Below are positions 15,250-22,290 of a DNA stretch of 27,599 nt, in pieces (position 1 is the first letter of the stretch; each line of letters begins with the position of its first letter). Source of the DNA: Candidatus Marinamargulisbacteria bacterium SCGC AG-343-D04 (GTDB lineage: Bacteria; Margulisbacteria; Marinamargulisbacteria; GCA-2716485; GCA-002719695); contig QFBQ01000020.1 in the NCBI GenBank assembly GCA_003265885.1, positions 1 to 27,599 of the forward strand, in the 5' to 3' direction. Both the position numbers and the translations under genes were made by a program. Below the pieces are notes generated by a model. That model saw only the letters and a list, made by a program, of their open reading frames with translations. It did no database searches and was not told the origin of the DNA.

Positions 15250-17295
15250 ATGTCTTCTGAACTCTATTCTTTAATTGATACTGAATGTAATCCTTCTCAA
15301 AAAGAGGCTGTTTTTTTTGGAGAGGGTCCTTTATTGGTCATTGCAGGAGCGGGTTCTGGGAAAACGAAAACACTGGTTTATAGAGTTGCTCGCTTAATCG
15401 ATGATGGCGTAGCCCCTGAACGAATTTTACTCTTAACCTTCACTAGAAAAGCTTCAGAAGAAATGCTAAAACGAGCTTCAACTATTCTAGATCATCGTTG
15501 CCAAAATGTCTCTGGAGGTACTTTTCATGCTTTTGCCAATGTTGCATTACGTAAATATGCCTCTTATATCGGCTTTGATTCTCAATTTACGATCTTAGAT
15601 CGTTCGGATTGCGAAGATCTCATCCAATCGATCCGTAAAGAAAAAGGTTTTGCCTCTGCAGAAAAACGTTTCCCTAAAAAAGGTACTCTTCTTTCTATTA
15701 TCTCTAAATCTATTAATACGTCTAAAGATATTCAACGGGTCATCTCTGCCGATTACCCTCAATTTATAGACTTTTCTTCTGAAATTGAATCTATCTCCAA
15801 AGATTATAATACCCAAAAAAAACAGATGCAGGTTATGGATTATGATGACCTATTAACAAAATTTTTAGAACTATTACAACAAAATCCAGATATTCAGCAA
15901 AAGTTTAGAGAGTACTATCACACAGTTATGGTAGACGAATATCAAGATACTAACTCTATCCAAGCTCAAATTATTCAATCTATTACAAACGATAAAGATA
16001 ATATTATGGTAGTAGGGGACGACGCTCAAAGTATTTACTCTTTCCGAGGCGCTCACTTTGAAAATATTATCAAATTTCCTGAACTCTTTTCTAACACCAC
16101 TGTTGTCAAACTAGAACAAAATTATCGATCAACTCAACCGATTCTTGATCTTACCAACGCTCTCATCTCTCACGCTAAACAACATTTTGCCAAAACTCTG
16201 TTTACAGAAAATTCAGGTCTAGAGAAACCTTTTCTCGTTGAATCTGAAGATGATAATTCCCAATCTCAGTTTATCTGTAAAAAAATTCTCTCGCTTAGAG
16301 AGGAAGGGACCCCCCTTTCTGAAATTTCTGTTTTAATACGCTCAGGATGGCATTCCAATGACCTGGAATTAGAACTCAAAGGACATAATATCCCTTTTGT
16401 GAAAATGGGAGGTTTTAAATTTGTTGAAACATCTCATGTCAAAGACGTTATCTCTTACTTTAGAATTCTTTATAACCCCATAGACACTATTAGCTGGACT
16501 CGCGTTTTACTTCTTCTAGAAGGGTGTGGCCCGGGAGCAGCAAAAAAAATTACTGACAGTATTAAACAATCTCCATCATCTTTATCCACTCTGGCTGAAA
16601 AATTTTCATCCAAAAAGTTTGGAAAAGAATTGTCGGCATTAATTTCTTTAGTCACTAATGAAACACTTAAACAGGCGACTCCATCGCTCATGTTTGAAAA
16701 AATCATGACACTCTATAAACCTCACTTTAAACTTAAATACGATGATTTCAATAAACGTCAAAGCGATATAGATTCATTTGCAACTATTTTAGAAAAATTT
16801 AAAAGCTTAGAATCTATGGTTGTAGAAATGAGTTTGGATCCTCCTTCAGAAACTCAATCTGAAACTCTTCCTGATTCATCAGATGATGAACGTATAACCA
16901 TTTCAACCATTCATTCATCTAAAGGGCTAGAGTGGGGGACTGTGTTCTTGTTATCTGCTATCGATGGATATCTCCCTTCTTTCCAATCTCTAGGTGATCT
17001 GGGTCAACTTGAAGAAGAACGTCGTCTTATGTACGTCGCCCTAACACGTGCAAAATCTCAACTCTTTATTATGAAACCAAATCTAGACATGTCTTCTCAA
17101 AACTTTTACCGTTTTTCAGGTATGCAATTTTCCAGTATCTCTCGCTTCTTAGACGAAATATCTGATTTTGATTCCTATATCCAACGTCCAGAAATTGTTG
17201 TCCAAAAGCGTAAAAGTAATTTTAGTTTGCCTATGGACGATAAGCTTGTATCCTCTTCATCACAATCATCTACTAAACGAAAATTCTATTTTTAA
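15250..17295 (+). CDS. uvrD: UvrD/PcrA-family superfamily 1A DNA helicase
   Basis: 681 aa, an ATP-dependent 3'-5' DNA helicase of the UvrD/PcrA/Rep group. All motifs appear in order: Q motif NPSQKEAV (14-21), Walker A AGAGSGKT (32-39), Ia LTFTRKASEEM, motif II VDEYQDTN (about 228), III VGDDAQSIYSFRGA, IV LEQNYRS, V TIHSSKGLEW (about 553-562) and VI EERRLMYVALTRAK (about 590-602). The family unwinds DNA after UvrBC incision and in mismatch repair, and strips proteins from DNA. UvrB lies elsewhere in the window but is not linked in an operon. The C-terminal ~30 residues are Ser-rich and basic, ending KRKFYF. The start is fixed by the motif spacing and by a promoter only 7 nt upstream. The gene ends three bases from the convergent 157-aa gene. 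Which of UvrD, PcrA or Rep it corresponds to cannot be settled here. Confidence 0.96.
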   Translation: MSSELYSLIDTECNPSQKEAVFFGEGPLLVIAGAGSGKTKTLVYRVARLIDDGVAPERILLLTFTRKASEEMLKRASTILDHRCQNVSGGTFHAFANVALRKYASYIGFDSQFTILDRSDCEDLIQSIRKEKGFASAEKRFPKKGTLLSIISKSINTSKDIQRVISADYPQFIDFSSEIESISKDYNTQKKQMQVMDYDDLLTKFLELLQQNPDIQQKFREYYHTVMVDEYQDTNSIQAQIIQSITNDKDNIMVVGDDAQSIYSFRGAHFENIIKFPELFSNTTVVKLEQNYRSTQPILDLTNALISHAKQHFAKTLFTENSGLEKPFLVESEDDNSQSQFICKKILSLREEGTPLSEISVLIRSGWHSNDLELELKGHNIPFVKMGGFKFVETSHVKDVISYFRILYNPIDTISWTRVLLLLEGCGPGAAKKITDSIKQSPSSLSTLAEKFSSKKFGKELSALISLVTNETLKQATPSLMFEKIMTLYKPHFKLKYDDFNKRQSDIDSFATILEKFKSLESMVVEMSLDPPSETQSETLPDSSDDERITISTIHSSKGLEWGTVFLLSAIDGYLPSFQSLGDLGQLEEERRLMYVALTRAKSQLFIMKPNLDMSSQNFYRFSGMQFSSISRFLDEISDFDSYIQRPEIVVQKRKSNFSLPMDDKLVSSSSQSSTKRKFYF

Positions 17296-17298
17296 AGT

Positions 17299-17772
17299 TT
17301 AACTTTCTTTAAATTCTTTTAATGTAATATTTAATGATTTGAGAACTGGTTTTAATGATTCAATGTTTTTTATGGGGTTAACATGTATTACGGTTTTAAA
17401 ATTCGGGTCAAATAAATGGTCTTGGCTTAAATATGAAATGTCGCCTTTACGTCTAATTTTTTCACATTCACAATATAGTTGAAACTGTTTTGACATTTCA
17501 ATATACTTTGTGTCAGGTAAACTTATTTTATGAAATCCTGTCCTTTTTTCTTGATAATACTCTGTAAATAACATCGTTAATAAATTTAAATACCCATCTC
17601 CATCAGGGGTTAAGTGTGTCTGTGTAATTAAATCTAAATATTCGTTAGGGATAAAACTTAAATCAAGATGTTCAATGTTTAATACATGTCGCTCTAAAAA
17701 AACTGAAAAAAAATCGTAGGGCTGACTCGTACATGACCAAATATTTTCTTCTTTCGTTAATACTTTTGTCAT
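17299..17772 (-). CDS. Orphan 157-aa hypothetical protein
   Basis: Unrecognised. A soluble, mixed alpha/beta-looking protein with no signal peptide or membrane helix. Aromatic-rich N-terminal half (IWSCTSQPYDFFSVFLERH, FIPNEYLDLI) and a C-terminal helix (IKNIESLKPVLKSLNITLKEF). Its stop is three bases from that of the convergent helicase gene, so the two transcripts must overlap at their 3' ends unless termination is very sharp. It lies 45 nt downstream of guaA on the same strand but has its own strong promoter (TATAAT six bases before the ATG), so it can be expressed alone. Codon use is AT-rich, like its neighbours. It is probably a real gene because of its full-length frame in a region otherwise lacking one and its near-consensus promoter; the function is unknown. 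Confidence 0.7.
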   Translation of the reverse strand: MTKVLTKEENIWSCTSQPYDFFSVFLERHVLNIEHLDLSFIPNEYLDLITQTHLTPDGDGYLNLLTMLFTEYYQEKRTGFHKISLPDTKYIEMSKQFQLYCECEKIRRKGDISYLSQDHLFDPNFKTVIHVNPIKNIESLKPVLKSLNITLKEFKES

Positions 17773-17806
17773 AAATTTATTATAGATCTTTTTTTTTCTT
17801 TTACAA
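17773..17806 (-). promoter_or_regulatory. Leaderless-type promoter of the 157-aa gene
   Basis: On the minus strand TTGTAA (17801-17806), a 16-nt spacer and the perfect -10 box TATAAT (17779-17784) end six bases before the ATG at 17770-17772. No Shine-Dalgarno sequence is present. The expected transcription start falls on or next to the first base of the start codon. Confidence 0.65.
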
Positions 17807-17817
17807 CTTTTCTTTTA

Positions 17818-19353
17818 TTATTCCCATTCAATTGTTGAAGGGGGTTTTGATGAAATGTCGTATACCACTCGATTTATATTCGAAACTTCATTAATCACTC
17901 GTGCTGAAATTTTGTCTAAAATCTCATAAGGAAGATGTGCCCAATTCGCCGTCATAGCATCATCTGAATTGACTGCTCGTATAGCCAAAACATTCGAATA
18001 CGTTCGCTGATCTCCTTGAACCCCAACTGTCTTTATGGGTAATAAAACTCCAAACACTTGCCATAACTTTCTATATAAACCAGCTTTCTTGATTTCATCC
18101 ATAATGATCCAGTCTGCATCTTGAAGAGTCTGAACCTTTTCCCTATCTGTCTCACCTAAAATTCGTATGGCTAATCCTGGACCAGGAAAAGGATGCCTAT
18201 GTACTAACTCTTCCGGTAACCCTAACTCTATACCCACTTTTCTTACTTCATCCTTAAATAACATTCGTAATGGTTCAATGATCTCAAAATCAATGTCTTC
18301 CGGTAACCCCCCTACATTATGATGACTCTTTATGGTAACCGCCGTTTCTGATACATCGCCAACCGCAGATTCAATCACGTCCGGATATAAAGTCCCTTGA
18401 GCTAAAAATTTAAATTCTCCAGATAGCTTTTTACTCTCTTCTTCAAATACACGTATAAACTCTTCGCCAATCTTCTTTCGTTTCTCTTCCGGATCAGAGA
18501 TTCCCTTCAACTTATTAATAAATCGCTCTGAAGCATCTATATATATTAAATTTATATTATAATCTTCTTCAAATACCTTCTTGATTCGCTTACCTTCATC
18601 TTTTCTCATATATCCCTGATCTATAAACATACACGTTAATCGATTCCCTATAGCTTTTTTCAACAAAGCCGCTACTGTTGTAGAATCTACGCCTCCAGAT
18701 AATGCACATAGCACTCTTTCATTCTTAACCCTATTATTAATATCTAAGATAGATGACTTAATAAATGACTCCGATGTCCAATTCTCTTTGCATTTGCATG
18801 CCGAAAATATGAAATTATGTAACATCTCCTTTCCTTTAGGTGTATGTGAAACCTCTGGATGAAACTGAACCCCATATAAATTTCGCTTCGTATCACTCAT
18901 AGCAGCAATGTCACAACTGTCCGTATGTCCTATTCGCTGAAACCCTTCAGGCATTCTTACCACCGAATCACCATGACTCATCCATATCGACATCTCTAAC
19001 CATAAACCCTTAAATAAATCAAAATTGCTGTCTATATATAAATTCGCAGGGCCATACTCTTGTGATTTTCCTTGCTTAACTTCACCACCACATAGCTTTG
19101 TCATTAACTGCATCCCATAACAAATACCTAATACAGGAACGCCCAAATCAAAAATCTTCTCATCACACGTAGGGGCGTTTTTCTCAAACGTAGACCGAGG
19201 CCCACCAGATAATATAACTCCCTCAGCCTTAAACTTCCTTAAATCTTCTGCAGTAGAACTGTGAGGTAATACTTCACAATATATATTGAACTCACGGATC
19301 TTTCTCGCAATTAACTTAGTATATTGTGAACCAAAATCAAGTATCGCAATCAT
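17818..19353 (-). CDS. guaA: GMP synthase (glutamine-hydrolysing)
   Basis: 511 aa, full length. The class I glutamine amidotransferase domain (1-190) has the nucleophile Cys78 in GICYGMQ and the catalytic pair His165/Glu167 in GVQFHPEV. The ATP pyrophosphatase domain has the PP-loop LSGGVDST (218-225), and the dimerisation domain ends in the invariant ...STIEWE. The enzyme converts XMP, glutamine and ATP to GMP in the cytosol, the last step of de novo GMP synthesis. Its ATG overlaps the TAA stop of guaB3 (TAATG, 19351-19355), so the two consecutive pathway enzymes are translationally coupled. No terminator is visible between guaA and the next minus-strand gene. Confidence 0.98.
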   Translation of the reverse strand: MIAILDFGSQYTKLIARKIREFNIYCEVLPHSSTAEDLRKFKAEGVILSGGPRSTFEKNAPTCDEKIFDLGVPVLGICYGMQLMTKLCGGEVKQGKSQEYGPANLYIDSNFDLFKGLWLEMSIWMSHGDSVVRMPEGFQRIGHTDSCDIAAMSDTKRNLYGVQFHPEVSHTPKGKEMLHNFIFSACKCKENWTSESFIKSSILDINNRVKNERVLCALSGGVDSTTVAALLKKAIGNRLTCMFIDQGYMRKDEGKRIKKVFEEDYNINLIYIDASERFINKLKGISDPEEKRKKIGEEFIRVFEEESKKLSGEFKFLAQGTLYPDVIESAVGDVSETAVTIKSHHNVGGLPEDIDFEIIEPLRMLFKDEVRKVGIELGLPEELVHRHPFPGPGLAIRILGETDREKVQTLQDADWIIMDEIKKAGLYRKLWQVFGVLLPIKTVGVQGDQRTYSNVLAIRAVNSDDAMTANWAHLPYEILDKISARVINEVSNINRVVYDISSKPPSTIEWE

Positions 19354-20513
19354 TACTGTTTATACATTCCCAATTCTTGCGCCTTCTGATAAATCTTTCC
19401 TTCAGTTAATAATGATGGCGCTATAGTAACCTCTATATCATGCATCTCTTTAACAGTTTTTACTCCCAATGTCGCAAAACAGGTCTCAATCGCTCCCTTT
19501 AAATTCTGCGAACCATCATCGGTCCTAGAAGGGCCTACCAAAATTTGTTCTAAAGTCCCAACACACCCAACCTCTATTCGTGCTCCTCTAGGTAATACAC
19601 TGTTTGGTGTTGCCATTCCCCAATGAAAACCATTTCCCGGAGCTTCTTCACTTTTAGCAAACGGAGATCCAATCATCACCGCGTCTGCTCCACAGGCTAT
19701 CGCCTTACAAATATCCCCAGAATTTACGATTCCTCCATCGGCCACTATCGGAACATATCTTCCTGAACTCTTCAAATAATCATCTCTCGCTGCAGCACAT
19801 ACCGCAATCGCACTAGCCATCGGTACCCCAATCCCTAATACCCCTCTAGTCGTACATGCCGCTCCAGGTCCAATTCCCACAAATACTCCCGCAATACCTG
19901 TCTCTAATAAATCTAACGTAACCTCATATGTTGTCGTATTTCCCACCATAACAGGTATATTCATAGACTCCACAAATGCCTTTAAATCTAAGGTATATTT
20001 TCCTTCTTTTGTCTGGTACTTATTCGACACAACTGTAGACTGTACTACAAATATGTCTGCGCCAGCTTTCTCTGCTATTGGTCCTATTTTTGTCGCATTA
20101 ATTGGAGTTGAAGATACTATAACCGGAACATTACTCTCTTTAATCTCTTTAATTCTCTTTATTACTAATTCTTCTTTTACCTCGTTCTCTTGGTAAATCT
20201 GTTGCATTAACTCTACATACTCTTTCTTACTTATACTCGAAATCTTCTTTAAAATTTCTTCAGGATTCTCATATCTTGTCTGTATCCCCTCTAAGTTTAA
20301 TACCCCTGCAGCTCCTAACTTTCCTATCTCTTTAGCGGTTTCTGGTGATACAACCGAATCCATCGCAGATGCAAAGATCGGAATGTCCAATGTAACTCCA
20401 GCTATCGTCGTCGATATATCGACCAACTCTGGGTCCACGGTAATGGGTGATGGGACTAACGCAACTTCATTTAATCCGTATGATCGTGTGAATTGTTTTT
20501 GAGTTTCTGACAT
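19353..20513 (-). CDS. guaB3: IMP dehydrogenase, GuaB3 type (no CBS domains)
   Basis: 386 aa, a TIM-barrel IMP dehydrogenase-like enzyme. The start SYGLNEVALVPSPITVDPELVDIS and the length mark the GuaB3 branch rather than the classical GuaB of about 490 aa, and no CBS pair is inserted. The catalytic Cys220 lies in GIGPGAACTTRGVLGIGVP, phosphate-binding residues in IVADGGIVNSGDICKA, and the flap region reads LPRGARIEVGCVGTLEQIL. Classical IMPDH oxidises IMP to XMP with NAD+. Coupling to guaA (1-nt overlap) argues that this protein supplies the XMP. No classical guaB is present in the window, but the rest of the genome is unseen. A GAGGG Shine-Dalgarno sequence lies seven bases before the ATG. 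Confidence 0.93.
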   Translation of the reverse strand: MSETQKQFTRSYGLNEVALVPSPITVDPELVDISTTIAGVTLDIPIFASAMDSVVSPETAKEIGKLGAAGVLNLEGIQTRYENPEEILKKISSISKKEYVELMQQIYQENEVKEELVIKRIKEIKESNVPVIVSSTPINATKIGPIAEKAGADIFVVQSTVVSNKYQTKEGKYTLDLKAFVESMNIPVMVGNTTTYEVTLDLLETGIAGVFVGIGPGAACTTRGVLGIGVPMASAIAVCAAARDDYLKSSGRYVPIVADGGIVNSGDICKAIACGADAVMIGSPFAKSEEAPGNGFHWGMATPNSVLPRGARIEVGCVGTLEQILVGPSRTDDGSQNLKGAIETCFATLGVKTVKEMHDIEVTIAPSLLTEGKIYQKAQELGMYKQ

Positions 20514-20555
20514 CTGTTTACCCTCATCAATTTTTATTTAAATTTTTAATCTCAT

Positions 20556-20584
20556 ATCCTATCAATGGAATGTCTTTAAGTCAA
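20556..20584 (-). promoter_or_regulatory. Promoter of the guaB3-guaA operon
   Basis: On the minus strand TTGACT (20579-20584), a 17-nt spacer and TAGGAT (20556-20561). It gives a leader of about 36 nt that carries the GAGGG ribosome-binding site, in contrast to the leaderless layout of neighbouring genes. It overlaps the upstream part of the divergent DUF502 promoter. Confidence 0.6.
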
Positions 20585-20592
20585 CTTGGATT

Positions 20593-20601
20593 TGCTATAA
20601 T
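20593..20601 (+). promoter_or_regulatory. Extended -10 promoter of the DUF502 gene
   Basis: TGCTATAAT (20593-20601) is a perfect extended -10 element. No good -35 box is needed or seen. Transcription should start near 20607-20609, either directly at an in-frame GTG (20607) or 14 nt before the ATG at 20622. Neither start has a Shine-Dalgarno sequence. Confidence 0.55.
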
Positions 20602-20621
20602 TCTATGTGATAATCTTTCCC

Positions 20622-21224
20622 ATGAACCCCTTACGAAAAAGTTGGAAATTTCTTAGATCTTACTTCATTTATGGTCTTCTTATCATTCTCCCTATTACAG
20701 CCACTCTCTTTATCCTTTTTGTCTTACTTGATTTCATTACAGCTCCCATCATCAATGTCTTCGGTGAACGCTTCTCCAGTATTCTAGCCCTTCTTATCTC
20801 ACTGTTTACTATCACCACTATCGGATTCTTTTCCAGACACTTTATCGGCGAATTCCTCATTGACCTCTTCGAAAGCTTTATCTCTAAATTACCTCTCATT
20901 AATAAAATCTATGAATCTATTAAACAAATTATCGTCTCCTTCTCTTTGCGTAAAAAAAATGCTCTCAAACCCGTTCTTCTCGAATACCCAAGAAAAGGCT
21001 TGTGGGCCCTCGGATTTCTTACTAGCTCTTCAACTCAACTCCTTGGCGATAACCTAGATGATATCCTTCCCAATGACGCCCTCTCTGTCTTTGTGCCTAC
21101 CACTCCTAATCCAACCTCAGGCTATATGGTCTTTGCTTCCAAAAATGACATCAAACCCCTTTCCATCTCCTTCGATAAAGCCGTCAAACTCCTCGTCTCC
21201 GCAGGTTTTATATCTCCCAATTGA
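20622..21224 (+). CDS. DUF502 family membrane protein
   Basis: 200 aa from the ATG. The N-terminal WKFLRSYFIYGLLIILPITATLFILF and the paired membrane helices (about 12-38 and 50-75), then IGEFLIDLFESFISKLPLINKIYESIKQI and a C-terminal beta-rich soluble domain with VFVPTTPNPTSGYMVF, match the DUF502 family of conserved bacterial membrane proteins. Its molecular role is not established. The PTTPNPTSG motif is the family's most conserved stretch and is intact. An in-frame GTG at 20607 would add five residues (MIIFP) and sits where transcription probably starts, so a leaderless GTG start is possible. It is divergent from guaB3 and followed 57 nt later by tRNA-Arg. Confidence 0.9.
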   Translation: MNPLRKSWKFLRSYFIYGLLIILPITATLFILFVLLDFITAPIINVFGERFSSILALLISLFTITTIGFFSRHFIGEFLIDLFESFISKLPLINKIYESIKQIIVSFSLRKKNALKPVLLEYPRKGLWALGFLTSSSTQLLGDNLDDILPNDALSVFVPTTPNPTSGYMVFASKNDIKPLSISFDKAVKLLVSAGFISPN

Positions 21225-21232
21225 TCTCCCTG

Positions 21233-21261
21233 TTGATGTGTCTTTTAAAATCACGTATCCT
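21233..21261 (+). promoter_or_regulatory. Possible promoter of tRNA-Arg
   Basis: TTGATG (21233-21238), a 17-nt spacer and TATCCT (21256-21261) lie 20 nt before the mature tRNA 5' end, a normal distance for a short pre-tRNA leader. The -10 match is moderate. Confidence 0.45.
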
Positions 21262-21280
21262 TATACCCAACCACTTTACT

Positions 21281-21357
21281 GCGCCTGTAGCTCAGCTGGA
21301 TAGAGCGTCGGACTTCGAATCCGCAGGTCGGGGGTTCGAATCCCTCCGGGCGCACCA
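21281..21357 (+). tRNA. trnR-TCG: tRNA-Arg (anticodon TCG)
   Basis: 77 nt folding into a cloverleaf: acceptor GCGCCTG pairs with CGGGCGC, D arm GCTC/GAGC, anticodon loop CTTCGAA giving anticodon TCG (reads CGA and related Arg codons), T arm GGGGG-TTCGAAT-CCCTC, and an encoded CCA end. The outermost anticodon-stem position is a T/C mismatch. The terminal A is also the first base of the long palindrome that follows. Confidence 0.97.
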
Positions 21358-21473
21358 TTTCAAAGCATGTCTAAATACGCAATAGCACGTAAACTGGCAC
21401 CAGTCGCATATCTTCCGATATAGCGCCTTACGCCATTTCACGCACTCTTGCGCATTTATACACGCTTTGAAAT
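21357..21473 (-). ncRNA. 117-nt near-palindrome, candidate structured RNA (minus strand)
   Basis: Arms 21357-21412 and 21417-21473 are inverted copies around the four-base loop 21413-21416, with one bulged base (21422). By DNA, 44 of 56 positions pair. Read as minus-strand RNA, seven of the other twelve become G.U (at 21367, 21377, 21386, 21387, 21391, 21399, 21400) and the remaining five are all G.A. The loop reads GGAA closed by C-G, a GNRA tetraloop. On the plus strand the same twelve are A.C or C.U. This favours a minus-strand RNA hairpin. Alternatives are a MITE-like insertion or a processing/termination hairpin behind the tRNA. No promoter or flanking target-site duplication is clear, so the RNA call is inference; the inverted repeat itself is certain. 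Confidence 0.5.
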
Positions 21474-21494
21474 CTCCGGCTCACCTTTTTTTTT

Positions 21495-21585
21495 GGCTCG
21501 CTTTGCTCACCTATTTTTGGTTCGCTTTGCTCACCTTTTTTTGGCTCGCTTTGCTCACCTTTTTTTTTGGCTCGCTTTGCTCACC
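21495..21585. repeat. Four tandem 17-mers separated by T runs
   Basis: GGCTCGCTTTGCTCACC occurs at 21495-21511, 21519-21535 (one change, GGTTCG), 21543-21559 and 21569-21585. A shortened copy, GGCTCACC, stands at 21478-21485. Spacers are 7, 7 and 9 nt and nearly pure T, and T runs also flank the array. On the minus strand each unit can form a small hairpin (GG-U-GA-GC / GC-GA-G-CC around AAA) with tandem G.A pairs; the plus strand folds poorly. Confidence 0.9.
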
Positions 21586-21706
21586 TTTTTTATATTGTTT
21601 ATTTATATTTTTTTCTTTGTGCTTTTGCTTGATTATGATATATTATGAAAAATCAATGTATTTTTAAGTTTATTTTTTCGATAACTTATATGTGTCAGCT
21701 GGGGGA

Positions 21707-21734
21707 TTGATATAAGTTTACAAATAAGTACTAT
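21707..21734 (+). promoter_or_regulatory. Promoter of the 162-aa gene
   Basis: TTGATA (21707-21712), a 16-nt spacer and TACTAT (21729-21734). Transcription would start near 21741, giving a leader of about 24 nt with AGGAGA at 21752-21757, seven bases before the ATG. Confidence 0.5.
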
Positions 21735-21764
21735 TTCATTGTACTAAAAATAGGAGACTAAAAA

Positions 21765-22253
21765 ATGGTAGTAAAATTAATGCCAACAGCCCACTCAACG
21801 CTAGGAAGCAAGACTGAAAAAGGCGATGAAGATCTGAAAAGAATTGTTAAAAATGTAGTTGAGAAATCATTTCCTTTTGAAAGTTTCGCTGTTCGAAACT
21901 TAAAAATTCAAGAGATTATGGCTGAACTTCAAAAAGAGCAAAGTAAAGATGCTTTTTCTAGCTTCTTAATTGCATTTGGAAAAGCTTGCAAATCTTCAGA
22001 TGTACAAAAAGTAGAACTGATAGAAAAATTGAAAAAACAAATTGAAGAACAGAAGTCCAAAATTGATTTAGCCAGACAAAATATGTTCGAAATAAATATT
22101 GAGCAAATGGATGCAGGAAGAGCTCAAATGTATAATGTTACGGTTGGTAATAATGAGATGGGAAGCTTTGCTGATTTACTTCATGGCTTATCACATTTTC
22201 ATAGCACACAGTCTTTTGCTGAACAATTGCACAAACAGGTGAATAGAGGTTAA
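21765..22253 (+). CDS. Orphan 162-aa hypothetical helical protein
   Basis: Unrecognised. A soluble protein without signal peptide or membrane helix. Mostly helical, with a short coiled-coil-like stretch (about 88-110; LIEKLKKQIEEQKSKIDLAR) and a C-terminal part rich in His, Phe and Ser (LLHGLSHFHSTQSFAEQLH). The start is well supported: AGGAGA seven bases upstream and a plausible promoter. It stands alone, between the tRNA-Arg/palindrome region and the convergent uvrB. Its helical, charged character resembles that of the two giant proteins, but I see no sequence match to them. Confidence 0.8.
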   Translation: MVVKLMPTAHSTLGSKTEKGDEDLKRIVKNVVEKSFPFESFAVRNLKIQEIMAELQKEQSKDAFSSFLIAFGKACKSSDVQKVELIEKLKKQIEEQKSKIDLARQNMFEINIEQMDAGRAQMYNVTVGNNEMGSFADLLHGLSHFHSTQSFAEQLHKQVNRG

Positions 22254-22262
22254 TAAATAATT

Positions 22263-22280
22263 TGAAAATTTTCATTTTTT
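22263..22280 (+). terminator. Weak terminator candidate between the convergent 162-aa gene and uvrB
   Basis: TGAAAATTTTCA (22263-22274), a perfect but AT-only palindrome, is followed by six T. It sits 10 nt past the 162-aa gene and before the end of uvrB. The short stem makes strong termination doubtful. Confidence 0.25.
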
Positions 22281-22290
22281 AAGTTTATAT

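Larger units (their letters stand above)
21358..21764. other. Gene-free 0.4-kb stretch with palindrome, 17-mer/T-run array and AT-rich tail
   Basis: No supported protein gene lies here. From left to right it holds the 117-nt palindrome directly after the tRNA, an array of GGCTCGCTTTGCTCACC units separated by T runs (21478-21591), a very AT-rich segment (21592-21700), and the promoter and ribosome-binding site of the 162-aa gene. The open frames across the array encode only repetitive LARFAHLF-type peptides and have no ribosome-binding site. Confidence 0.8.

Noticed and set aside
17293..17306. AAAGTTTAACTTT palindrome between the helicase and 157-aa genes as a bidirectional terminator
   Set aside because: It has only a one-base centre, is AT-rich and leaves no hairpin loop; it cannot be supported as a terminator.
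21344..21485. CTCCGG...CACC at the tRNA 3' end (21344-21356) and again after the palindrome (21474-21485), as if an att-type direct repeat
   Set aside because: The match has gaps and the right copy is better explained as the shortened first unit of the 17-mer array. No integrase gene is present.
21478..21591. CRISPR array
   Set aside because: Repeats of 17 nt with 7-9 nt T-run spacers do not fit CRISPR dimensions, and no cas genes are nearby.
21448..21667. Two overlapping plus-strand open frames of about 66 codons (LARFAHLF-type repeats)
   Set aside because: They arise from the 17-mer/T-run array. They are repetitive, lack a ribosome-binding site and exist in two frames at once.
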